A DNA stretch of 9,866 nt from an uncultured Sporolactobacillus sp. (GTDB lineage Bacteria; Bacillota; Bacilli; Bacillales; Sporolactobacillaceae), in contig UQRJ01000088.1 of assembly GCA_900543345.1 (NCBI GenBank), forward strand, positions 1-9,866, given 5' to 3'. The position numbers were made by a program, and so were the translations under genes. The notes beneath the pieces are model-generated. The model saw only the letters and a list, made by a program, of their open reading frames with translations, made no database searches and had not been told where the DNA came from. Of the stretch, positions 1 through 5,357 are shown in pieces (position 1 is the stretch's first letter; every line of letters begins with the position of its first letter).

Positions 1-71
1 CAGCTAACAGTTCCTACTGCCAAGCCTGTAGCGGACTTTCACCGCCAAGCTGTCGCCCATGCCGGGCGCAC
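1..71 (-). mobile_element. Group IIC intron, 5' end of domain I (partial, cut by window edge)
   Basis: Read on the minus strand from 71, the sequence begins GTGCGCCCGGCATGGG, continues with a small hairpin (GCGG-TGAAAGT-CCGC, about 44-30) and then GGCAGTAGGAACTGTTAGC. From memory this matches, in order and spacing, the start of the Oceanobacillus iheyensis group IIC ribozyme (GUGUGCCCGGCAUGGG, then GGUGAGAGUCC, then GGCAGAAGUAACAGUUAGCC). The 5' splice site would lie between 72 and 71. The remaining ribozyme domains and the intron-encoded reverse transcriptase/maturase, if present, lie beyond position 1. Placement agrees with the class: group IIC introns insert a few bases downstream of terminator-like stem-loops, and a perfect 9-bp stem ends 9 nt upstream of this junction. 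Known: the family self-splices and retrohomes with its maturase. Inferred: that this copy is complete and active. As a multicopy element it may also explain why the sequence stops here. Confidence 0.85.
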
Positions 72-80
72 GTAAATCGT

Positions 81-118
81 CCCCGGAACCTTGGTAAAGT
101 TCCGGGGATTAATTTTTT
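81..118. terminator. Strong stem-loop terminator; probable group IIC intron target
   Basis: CCCCGGAAC (81-89) and GTTCCGGGG (99-107) form a perfect 9-bp stem with a 9-nt loop. On the plus strand it is followed by ATTAATTTTTTC, a good T-tract. On the minus strand it lies 64 nt beyond the stop of the acetyltransferase gene and is followed by ACGATTTAC and then the intron. It probably ends transcription in both directions. The minus-side T-tract is poor, perhaps because the intron separates the hairpin from its original downstream bases. Confidence 0.85.
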
Positions 119-171
119 CTCCGTCATTCCATTCATTCCGCGCTCCCACCCGATCTGCCGATGTCGGCAAT

Positions 172-654
172 CTAGCGCACCGTCCGGGACAGCACCCATT
201 GTTCCCCGTGAATACCGATTACTCTGCGCCCGGTATCTGTGAAACCGTGATGAAGATACAATTTCTGCGCCGGAACGTTGTTATGGTTCACACCGAGCAC
301 AATCTCTTCGGCAGACGGAAACAAGCGATTGACAAATTCATCCAGAAGGGCAATGGCGCAGCTCCCGTAACCTTGTCCCTGGTAACGGCTGTCGATTGAG
401 AAAGTACGTAGCAACAAAGTATGAGGATGATCGGTATATTTTTTCGGCCCGTCCCCTTCATGCAGTACAAAAAAGCCGACCACATCATCATCGGCAAGTA
501 CCAGGACAGGATGGCGCTGTTTATTCCGTTCGCTTAATTTAACGGCTTCCTGCGGCGCACCGGTAAATTGGATTTCTCGAATCACATAGTGATCGATTGC
601 CGACTTGAATATGTCTGAATAAAGAACCAACGTAATCTTCTTCTGCATCGTCAT
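172..654 (-). CDS. GNAT family N-acetyltransferase
   Basis: A 160-residue GNAT-fold protein, expected to transfer an acetyl group from acetyl-CoA to an amine on an unknown small molecule or protein, in the cytosol. The acetyl-CoA pyrophosphate loop is clear: RTFSIDSRYQGQGYG at about 83-97, with the Q-x-x-G-x-G/A signature as QGQGYG. The later N-containing helix and Tyr-to-GF stretch (NNVPAQKLYLHHGF, about 125-138) is also typical, and the length is normal for the family. Three in-frame ATG codons lie close together (660, 654, 648). AGG sits directly against the first, but 6 nt before the second, so I chose 654. The 5' leader carries a GC-rich hairpin (671-689). It is the last gene before the terminator at 81-107 and is separated from the phosphoesterase gene by about 300 nt, so it is probably a single transcription unit. 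Substrate unknown. Confidence 0.9.
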   Translation of the reverse strand: MTMQKKITLVLYSDIFKSAIDHYVIREIQFTGAPQEAVKLSERNKQRHPVLVLADDDVVGFFVLHEGDGPKKYTDHPHTLLLRTFSIDSRYQGQGYGSCAIALLDEFVNRLFPSAEEIVLGVNHNNVPAQKLYLHHGFTDTGRRVIGIHGEQWVLSRTVR

Positions 655-660
655 CGCCAT

Positions 661-968
661 CCTATTTGTGCCGCCGCAAAAGCGGGCGGAAATCGATACT
701 ATGGTCTACCCACCCGACAAAACAGCAGCGCCGCCGCTCGAGTAACCTGGCAAAATGCGGCACGGGCACGCGGCAAAAGCGATCGCAGGTTTGTCGAAAG
801 ATAGAAATGAAGCAGACCGGGAAAAAGCTCCCGCACCAGCTTGAGAGGCACGAATCTGTCCCTACCCGCTCTCCCGATCCATTTCCGTGCATGAACTAAA
901 GCCGGCCGCACATAAATGCCGGCCAACACCAACACTTCGGACTGCGTGATCAGCGCGGTTGGGGGCCC
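661..968. other. Gene-poor stretch between acetyltransferase and phosphoesterase
   Basis: About 300 nt without a gene I can support. Open frames exist on both strands (76-78 codons), but they overlap each other, lack Shine-Dalgarno sites and match no family I recognise. Two hairpins stand out: CCGCCGC-AAAA-GCGG-G-CGG at 671-689, in the leader of the acetyltransferase gene, and GCCGGC/GCCGGC at 901-923, downstream of the phosphoesterase stop. Confidence 0.5.
899..923 (-). terminator. Possible weak terminator of the phosphoesterase gene
   Basis: On the minus strand, 45 nt after the phosphoesterase stop, GCCGGC-ATTTATGTGCG-GCCGGC forms a 6-bp GC stem, extended by a G.T pair, followed by TTTAGTT. 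The T-tract is short and interrupted, so termination is plausible but weak. Confidence 0.35.
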
Positions 969-1826
969 TTACTTAAGTGGCACTTTTCTTAAAAAATCAA
1001 CAACTTCCGTCCGATAATCATGCCGCCAATTGATCTTAGCCAGCCGCTGCTTGTCGTGCGTATGGATGTGACCGGTCGTCAACAGTTCCCGATAGAGTTC
1101 CAAGTAAGGCAGGCCGTTTCGTTTCGCTTCCTGAATTTCTTTACTTCGGTCATAGCGTACTCGTTTAAATTTTGTTTGCACCAGGCCAGTTTCGTCAATT
1201 TCCATAATCGCATATTCCGCCCGCAGATCGGGACGGCGCCCCGTCCAGTTGGAAAAAGGTTGACCGACAGAGCCGGGATTGATGACCAGCTGGTCCGCAC
1301 TGCTGTATCGCATCATTGGATGATGCACATGCGCATATACGGCAAGATCGGACGAATCTTTACTAAAAAGCCCGTTGAAATTTTGCTGAGCTTGAGCCGG
1401 CGCGAGTTCGCCGCCATAATTTTTATCCGGAAGGTTGTGCGAGATACCGATTTTCAATCCATTCATTTCTCTGGTCACATATAAGGGCCACTCTTTCATC
1501 AACGCGATTTCGGTACCCTTTAGATGTGCGTATTGATACTGCGTCAGTTTGGCAATATAAATATCTGTCGGATCGTCCAGATCAATGTCGCCGTCCAGCG
1601 CTTCAAGAAAACAATCTTCCCAGTTACCTCTGACATAAACCGATACATTTATTTTTTTCAAGAGAGCAAATAAGTTCGCGGATCCCGGCCCGGGAATAAT
1701 CAAATCCCCCAGAAACCAGAAATCGGTGACTTCTTCGCGAAGCGCATCTTCAACGACCGCTTCCAACGCCGTTGTATTCCCATGGACATCGGCCAGTAAT
1801 GCAATTCTCTCTAACAAGCTTTTCAC
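969..1826 (-). CDS. Calcineurin-like metallophosphoesterase
   Basis: A 285-residue cytosolic phosphoesterase of the YfcE/MJ0936-like group, which hydrolyses phosphodiester or phosphomonoester bonds with two metal ions. All metal-site motifs are visible in order: D13-x-H15-G-N (DVHGN), G40-D41, G67-N68-W-E, S129-H130, A165-H166-V-H168, and the closing NPGSVGQP at 183-190. The fourth motif reads GNWE where many relatives have GNHD. It is longer than minimal YfcE-type enzymes because of an extra C-terminal helical region rich in charged residues (about 225-285). The codon at 1826 is GTG, but AAAAGGG lies right against it; a TTG at 1817 has that same site 8 nt upstream and may be the true start, giving MLERIALLADVHGN. 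The gene stands alone, with a hairpin upstream (1866-1888). The physiological substrate cannot be told from sequence. Confidence 0.92.
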   Translation of the reverse strand: MKSLLERIALLADVHGNTTALEAVVEDALREEVTDFWFLGDLIIPGPGSANLFALLKKINVSVYVRGNWEDCFLEALDGDIDLDDPTDIYIAKLTQYQYAHLKGTEIALMKEWPLYVTREMNGLKIGISHNLPDKNYGGELAPAQAQQNFNGLFSKDSSDLAVYAHVHHPMMRYSSADQLVINPGSVGQPFSNWTGRRPDLRAEYAIMEIDETGLVQTKFKRVRYDRSKEIQEAKRNGLPYLELYRELLTTGHIHTHDKQRLAKINWRHDYRTEVVDFLRKVPLK

Positions 1827-2256
1827 CCTTTTATCATTCCGGACTTATCTCTCTTAAGTATAATCGAAAAAGAAGCCGAATTATCGGCAATTTTGAGAGG
1901 ATTTGTGTAAAAGGGCTGCCGGCCGAACGACAAGCATGACAGAAGCCAACAAGGATACGGAAAAATTTGCGAGCGGCACGCCGCTTATCGATTTTTCAGA
2001 CGAAAAAACAGCGGCGTTGATCTCATCGATCCAAACCGCCGTTCGGTCCTGTTACTGTCATATTGCCGCCAGCAAAGATCGCGGGTTTTTTTGATTCTCC
2101 AGGAGAAGGGCCGCCTATACAACATATTTCTGCGGCATCGACAGATTAGTCACCGCAATGGCTATGTTATTTATGAACAGTTTTCATTCTCTCATCAAAG
2201 CCGATGATCCGGTGAACCCGATGTGCCATCCATACGATACCCACCTCTACGCCGCA
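1827..2256. other. Gene-poor stretch with a possible coding relic
   Basis: About 430 nt without a gene I can support fully. On the plus strand, 1936-2094 reads as an open frame of 52 codons from an ATG (63 from TTG 1903), containing TPLIDFSDEKTAALI. This vaguely recalls the N-terminus of transglutaminase-like proteins, but the frame ends at 2092-2094 and nothing after it restores the domain. A perfect TATAAT lies at 1859-1864 on the plus strand without a convincing -35. No Shine-Dalgarno site is well placed for the ATG. It is either a gene relic or chance; the phosphoesterase leader occupies the left end. Confidence 0.3.
1866..1888 (-). terminator. Small hairpin with T-tract upstream of the phosphoesterase gene
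   Basis: On the minus strand GCCGA-TAAT-TCGGC (1888-1875) is followed by TTCTTTTTC. The 5-bp stem is short, but the T-tract is good. It could block read-through from the SDR gene some 370 nt upstream, or act in the phosphoesterase leader. Confidence 0.4.
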
Positions 2257-2994
2257 TCAGATAAAAGAGAAGCCGCCATCGACGGTCAGCGTCTGGCCGG
2301 TCACAAAATGATTGCTCATTAAGAAAAGATAGGCGGAAGCAACTTCCTTTGGATCGGCAACGCGACGAAGCGGTATGGTTTCAGACATCTGCCCAGTCGT
2401 TGCCTGTAGCTGCTCGGCAGACAGACGGCGCCACAGGCCGGTCGGCGTCCAGGCCGGCGCGACGGCGTTGACACGAATGGCGGGAGCCAGTTCCATTGCC
2501 AGTCCCTGCACCATCGTTCGAATCGCCTGATTGCCGATAACGGCCCCGGATGCGTCGTAGGGATGGCCGCCGGCGCCGGCCGTGAAGATCATGCTGCCGT
2601 GAGCGTTGATATGGCCGGCCGCATGCTGCGCGATGACCAGATTGGCAAAGAACTTTTCTTCAATCGCTTGACGGATTTGCGATACGGGAGTTTTCAAAAA
2701 GCCGCCGCTCATGGCTCCGCCGATCATCGATACGAGATGATCGTACGGACCCGTTTCTTCGAACAGCCGATCCAAACGATCTTCCTTGCCGACATCAAGT
2801 ACCCGGCCGCTCAACCGGACTCGGTATGCCGCCAGTTCAGCAAGTGTTTGTCGAAGATGAGCTTCGCTGCGGCCGACGACTATTACCCGTGCATCCCGCT
2901 TAAGTGCCAAAATGGCAATTTGCTTGCCGAACCCGGATGTTCCGCCTAATACGATCATTCGTTTTTCCCTCAGTTGATTCGCCTGATTCACCAT
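2257..2994 (-). CDS. SDR-fold protein with non-canonical active site
   Basis: A 245-residue protein of the short-chain dehydrogenase/reductase superfamily with a classical Rossmann fold. The cofactor loop GGTSGFG is at 17-23 and the late motifs IRVNAVAP (173-180) and TGQTLTVDGGF (232-242) are intact. The catalytic residues are not. Aligning on the helix before LAMELAP puts Ala151 and Asn155 where Tyr and Lys of Y-x-x-x-K should be, Thr138 at the Ser position, and SMIG (89-92) where NNAG is expected. It may bind NAD(P) without normal SDR catalysis, or belong to a divergent SDR branch. Start: AGGTG lies 5 nt before the ATG at 2994. An in-frame ATG at 3012 has no well-placed site, but overlaps, as ATGA, the stop of the acetyltransferase relic upstream, so an 18-nt longer form is possible. 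Substrate unknown. Confidence 0.88.
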   Translation of the reverse strand: MVNQANQLREKRMIVLGGTSGFGKQIAILALKRDARVIVVGRSEAHLRQTLAELAAYRVRLSGRVLDVGKEDRLDRLFEETGPYDHLVSMIGGAMSGGFLKTPVSQIRQAIEEKFFANLVIAQHAAGHINAHGSMIFTAGAGGHPYDASGAVIGNQAIRTMVQGLAMELAPAIRVNAVAPAWTPTGLWRRLSAEQLQATTGQMSETIPLRRVADPKEVASAYLFLMSNHFVTGQTLTVDGGFSFI

Positions 2995-3008
2995 TTTTAC
3001 ACCTGATT

Positions 3009-3173
3009 TCATAAAAATGAAGAGCCTGTCCGCTCCGGCAGCACCTTGAACCGTTCCCGATGTAATCGTCCTGCTACCCGAAAGCCTTCTTGTTACATAA
3101 AGGCAGCGGCGGCGTTATTGCTGCTGATGCCGATCGTGATTTCCCGGTACCCCCGGCTTCTGCAGCTAATCAT
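3009..3173 (-). pseudogene. C-terminal relic of a GNAT acetyltransferase
   Basis: Continuing in the same minus-strand frame directly after the stop of the intact GNAT gene, the sequence reads GYREITIGISSNNAAAAFM, a TAA stop (3095-3093), then QEGFRVAGRLHRERFK and a final TGA (3011-3009). The pattern beta-strand, NNAAAAF, then EGFR is the C-terminal half of a GNAT domain. The N-terminal half with the acetyl-CoA loop is missing and the stop interrupts the remainder, so no working enzyme can come from it. It is probably what is left of a second acetyltransferase gene after deletion. Its final TGA overlaps the ATG at 3012 of the SDR reading frame. The family call rests on motif pattern alone. Confidence 0.65.
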
Positions 3174-3674
3174 TCACGACATTTTTTCCGCACCGCCGAC
3201 CCTCCGCTTTATATTCCCGTTACCGCGGAGTTCCATCGTAATAAAATAAGCCGGCCGGCCGAAACTGAGTCGTTGCTCCCTGCCCCTTTCGACAAAACCG
3301 ACTTCCCGGTACACATGCGTAGCCCGCTTGTTGAAATCGGCCACCTCAAGACAAATCGGCCCCTGATAATCAAACTGTTTCCGTCCGAACGCAATACAAT
3401 CGACGACAAATGCCCGGCCGTTCCCCCTGCCGGTCTCCTCCGGACAAATACCGAGACCGATTTCGAAACGGTGGGAAAACAAACTATACTGATAGATTCC
3501 GTACAGGCGATCGTTTTTGATAACGGAAAAGTAATGTGTATTCGGATTGGTAAAAATATCGCGGTACGTTTCTTCAATGCCCTCCGGCGGTATGTTATAA
3601 AATGTATACGGTTTCTTATAGTGCCAGTGAACATATTCATTCGCTTGCGCATGAGTCATAGGCATAATTTTCAA
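3174..3674 (-). CDS. GNAT family N-acetyltransferase
   Basis: A 166-residue acetyl-CoA-dependent acetyltransferase, cytosolic. The acetyl-CoA loop is PEETGRGNG (78-86), preceded by the beta-4 strand FEIGLGIC (70-77). The motif B region VADFNKRATHVYREVGFVERG (111-131) follows, and the protein closes with the strand YFITMEL. The N-terminus has an aromatic stretch, WHYKKPYTFYN (17-27). Start: AGGAGG sits 9 nt before a TTG at 3674 and inside the reading frame of an upstream GTG (3692), so TTG is preferred; an ATG at 3665 is too far from that site. The last 15 residues (GNGNIKRRVGGAEKMS) run past the usual family end, perhaps read into sequence joined by the event that left the GNAT relic just downstream. 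Substrate unknown. Confidence 0.9.
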   Translation of the reverse strand: MKIMPMTHAQANEYVHWHYKKPYTFYNIPPEGIEETYRDIFTNPNTHYFSVIKNDRLYGIYQYSLFSHRFEIGLGICPEETGRGNGRAFVVDCIAFGRKQFDYQGPICLEVADFNKRATHVYREVGFVERGREQRLSFGRPAYFITMELRGNGNIKRRVGGAEKMS

Positions 3675-3683
3675 TGCTTTCTT

Positions 3684-3689
3684 CCTCCT
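3684..3689 (-). promoter_or_regulatory. Shine-Dalgarno AGGAGG that decides a TTG start
   Basis: A perfect AGGAGG 9 nt upstream of TTG 3674. It argues against the longer GTG reading at 3692, which would contain the site within its own codons. Confidence 0.75.
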
Positions 3690-3741
3690 CACTCGAACGA
3701 TTCGGCTTGAATCGGACGGCCATCTTCGGCGATCCGTTTTC

Positions 3742-4254
3742 TCAGTTCTTCGTTAGGAACACCCGGTCCATCGCCCGTTTCAGAGCCGCTGCGTTGCCGG
3801 AACCGATAACAATCATCTTTCCCGATCGCAGCACAAGCTCGACACCTTCCGTCCCGCCCATTGTATAGGCCCATTCCCCTTTCATATTCATCCGCACGCC
3901 CCAGCCGCCGAAGCGTTGCAGCGGCGCGTCGTTAATCGTCCGATAACTTTGGATCTGCGTCCAGGCGATACGGCGCGGTTTGAAATGAATCGGGAAAAAA
4001 CGAACATACAGGCCATCCCGCCGCACTTCACAGGTCAGGCGCTGACAAATGAAAACCAGCGGCAGCCCAATCCCGAATAGGATAAAGAAAACGATCATCA
4101 GCGGATCCGGCAGCGGATTTGTGCCAAACGGTTTGCCAAGAAAAATCTGCCTGATGAATCCGAACCAGATCAGTGCGGAAACCGTCAGTACCACCGCCCA
4201 GAGCCACCATTGTCTGAACCTTTGCAGTTCGCGATAATAGACGTTTTCCGCCAC
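3742..4254 (-). CDS. Two-TM membrane protein, DUF6141-like
   Basis: A 170-residue uncharacterised membrane protein. A short amphipathic N-terminus (YYRELQRFRQWW) leads into a first hydrophobic helix at about 17-39 and a second at about 52-70. A soluble C-terminal domain of about 100 residues follows, with beta-strand pattern (CEVRRDGLYVRFFP, IAWTQIQSY, GVELVLRSGKMIVIGSG) resembling the PH-like domains of small bacterial membrane proteins. I associate this layout with the DUF6141 family from memory; no function is established. No enzyme motif is visible. Start: AGGGAGG lies 8 nt before the GTG at 4254, giving MAENVYYREL; a TTG at 4293 would add 13 residues and has no site. It is divergent from the LOG gene and has its own promoter candidate (4306-4335). 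Confidence 0.8.
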   Translation of the reverse strand: MAENVYYRELQRFRQWWLWAVVLTVSALIWFGFIRQIFLGKPFGTNPLPDPLMIVFFILFGIGLPLVFICQRLTCEVRRDGLYVRFFPIHFKPRRIAWTQIQSYRTINDAPLQRFGGWGVRMNMKGEWAYTMGGTEGVELVLRSGKMIVIGSGNAAALKRAMDRVFLTKN

Positions 4255-4262
4255 ACGTATTT

Positions 4263-4269
4263 CCTCCCT
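4263..4269 (-). promoter_or_regulatory. Shine-Dalgarno AGGGAGG deciding a GTG start
   Basis: Strong site 8 nt before GTG 4254. The longer TTG reading at 4293 would place this site inside the coding sequence. Confidence 0.75.
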
Positions 4270-4290
4270 CTCCGCTCTCAGCTGAAAAAA

Positions 4291-4300
4291 CAATCGATTG
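4291..4300. repeat. Perfect 10-bp palindrome CAATCGATTG
   Basis: Lies just downstream of the minus-strand -10 candidate, in the leader of the membrane-protein gene. It is placed where an operator could sit, but a 10-bp palindrome can also arise by chance. Confidence 0.4.
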
Positions 4301-4305
4301 ATTGT

Positions 4306-4335
4306 ATTATAACCCTGCCTGTGCCTTCACGTCAT
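4306..4335 (-). promoter_or_regulatory. Promoter candidate for the membrane-protein gene
   Basis: Minus strand: ATGACG (4335-4330, 4 of 6 to TTGACA), an 18-nt spacer, then a perfect TATAAT (4311-4306), about 50 nt before the start codon. Confidence 0.55.
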
Positions 4336-4339
4336 AGGC

Positions 4340-4368
4340 TTTATACATTTGCACAAATTAATTATAAT
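4340..4368 (+). promoter_or_regulatory. Promoter candidate for the LOG-family gene
   Basis: TTTATA (4340-4345, 4 of 6 to TTGACA), a 17-nt spacer, and a perfect TATAAT (4363-4368), about 65 nt before ATG 4435. It runs back to back with the minus-strand promoter at 4306-4335; the -35 elements are only a few bases apart. Confidence 0.6.
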
Positions 4369-4434
4369 TTAATAGAGAACACTGTGATAAAAATAATTTT
4401 CAATCATCCGGCTAGTGGGAAAAGAGGAAAGTCA

Positions 4435-5004
4435 ATGACGCGAATTGCGGTATACTGCGGTGCAAGCAAGGGAAGAAATCGTATCTATGAAAACTATGCA
4501 CTCAAGCTGGCTGAGTGGATCGCCGCCCATCATTATCAATTGGTTTACGGCGGAGGAAAAGTCGGATTAATGGGCATTTTAGCCGACGCGGTGCTCACCG
4601 GCGGCGGGCAGGTCATCGGCGTCATGCCGCAGTTTCTCATCGACCGCGAGATTGCTAACGATCGACTGAACCGACTCGTCGTCACGAAAAATATGGACGA
4701 GCGGAAACAGAAAATGATGGCGTTGGCCGATTGTTGTGTTGCACTGCCCGGCGGTCCGGGGACGCTTGAAGAGATCACTGAAGCATTTTCCTGGGCGAGG
4801 GTCGGCCAAAACGATAATCCGTGTGTTTTTCTGAATGTAAACGGCTATTATAACCTGCTCCGCAGTTTTTTCGATCAAATGGTCACCGAAGGTTTCCTTT
4901 CTTCAGCCGATCGCTCCAAACTGCTGTTCACCGATCAATTCGACAGGATCGATCATTTTATCGAAACTTATATTCCGCCGCGAACCCGCCGCTATACACG
5001 CTAA
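4435..5004 (+). CDS. LOG-family nucleotide 5'-monophosphate phosphoribohydrolase
   Basis: A 189-residue Rossmann-like protein of the LOG family (TIGR00730 type). Members split a base from a nucleoside 5'-monophosphate, typically AMP or cytokinin ribotides, giving ribose 5-phosphate. The family signatures are complete: YGGGKVGLMG (38-47), the Arg-Lys of MDERK (87-91) and PGGPGTLEE (105-113), where the Arg and the Glu residues form the active site in characterised relatives. The length is typical. GAGG lies 7 nt before ATG 4435. The frame is open further upstream, but without a site, and it would cross the promoter at 4340-4368. The gene is monocistronic, ends at a composite terminator (5023-5113) and converges on the small gene at 5087-5357. 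The bacterial role is likely nucleotide salvage or housekeeping; cytokinin production is not implied. Confidence 0.93.
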   Translation: MTRIAVYCGASKGRNRIYENYALKLAEWIAAHHYQLVYGGGKVGLMGILADAVLTGGGQVIGVMPQFLIDREIANDRLNRLVVTKNMDERKQKMMALADCCVALPGGPGTLEEITEAFSWARVGQNDNPCVFLNVNGYYNLLRSFFDQMVTEGFLSSADRSKLLFTDQFDRIDHFIETYIPPRTRRYTR

Positions 5005-5022
5005 ATGGGCGGAGGCATTCAT

Positions 5023-5113
5023 AAAAAACCGGCTGACTGAACCTGACCTCGATCGGGGGAACCCTTTCGATCGGGCAGGATACAGATCATCTCAGCAGTC
5101 GGTTTATTTTTTT
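5023..5113. terminator. Composite bidirectional terminator
   Basis: AAAAAACCG-GCTG (5023-5035) pairs with CAGC-AGT-CGGTTT (5094-5105) across an inner structure holding two CGATCG copies and GGG-GAA-CCC (about 5049-5072). On the plus strand CGGTTT is followed by ATTTTTTT, ending the LOG transcript. On the minus strand CCGG is followed by TTTTTT, ending the 5087-5357 / 5354-6010 pair. The stems have bulges. The right arm lies inside the last codons of the minus-strand gene. Confidence 0.7.
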
Positions 5114-5357
5114 GGAAATGTCTTTTGTCCAACCCTTGAGCAAATCTTTGGCAAATCCGTCCGGATGCCGTGCTCCCCATGCATTTCGGAGCACAGCAGC
5201 GCCGACCGAGTCATCATACTTGCCGCCGAAAATCCGTGCTTTGCGGAAAACCGCTGCATTCGTATAGACCCGGTTTCTCCGCCAGCTTCATCATGCCGGC
5301 ATTGCCCGACCACGTCCGCCGTTCCAGGACAATCTGTCTTCCGCTTAATTGCATCAT
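5087..5357 (-). pseudogene. Small uncharacterised gene, translationally coupled, one frameshift
   Basis: The ATG at 5357 overlaps the stop of the upstream alpha/beta hydrolase as ATGATG/TGA, a typical coupling arrangement, and no independent Shine-Dalgarno site is visible. The first 29 codons (LSGRQIVLERRTWSGNAG, MMKLAEKP) read well, then the frame breaks. Dropping one G from the GGG run at 5269-5271 continues smoothly with VYTNAAVFRKARIFGGKYD and on through RNAWGARHPDGFAKDLLKG, GWTKDISKKINRLLR, to a TGA at 5089-5087. The result is an 89-residue basic protein that looks genuinely coding in both halves. I do not recognise the family. As written, translation stops after 47 residues. Either the extra G is a sequencing or assembly error and the gene is intact, or it is a recent pseudogene. 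No membrane segment or signal peptide is seen. Confidence 0.65.

Noticed and set aside
1..75. Plus-strand 3' end of a gene (KPVADFHRQAVAHAGRT then stop), followed by a strong terminator
   Set aside because: The same bases on the minus strand match the conserved start of a group IIC intron in order and spacing, which also explains the neighbouring hairpin as the insertion target.
156..169. Stem TGCCGA/TCGGCA right after the acetyltransferase stop as a terminator
   Set aside because: Loop of only 2-4 nt and no T-tract; the hairpin at 81-107 is a far better terminator.
666..935. Overlapping 76-78 codon open frames on both strands
   Set aside because: They compete for the same bases, lack ribosome-binding sites, have skewed composition (Arg- and Cys-rich) and match no family I know.
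2563..2949. 128-codon plus-strand open frame
   Set aside because: Fully antisense to the SDR gene, whose motifs are clear.
3090..3710. 206-codon plus-strand open frame
   Set aside because: Antisense to the intact GNAT gene and the GNAT relic; no domain visible.
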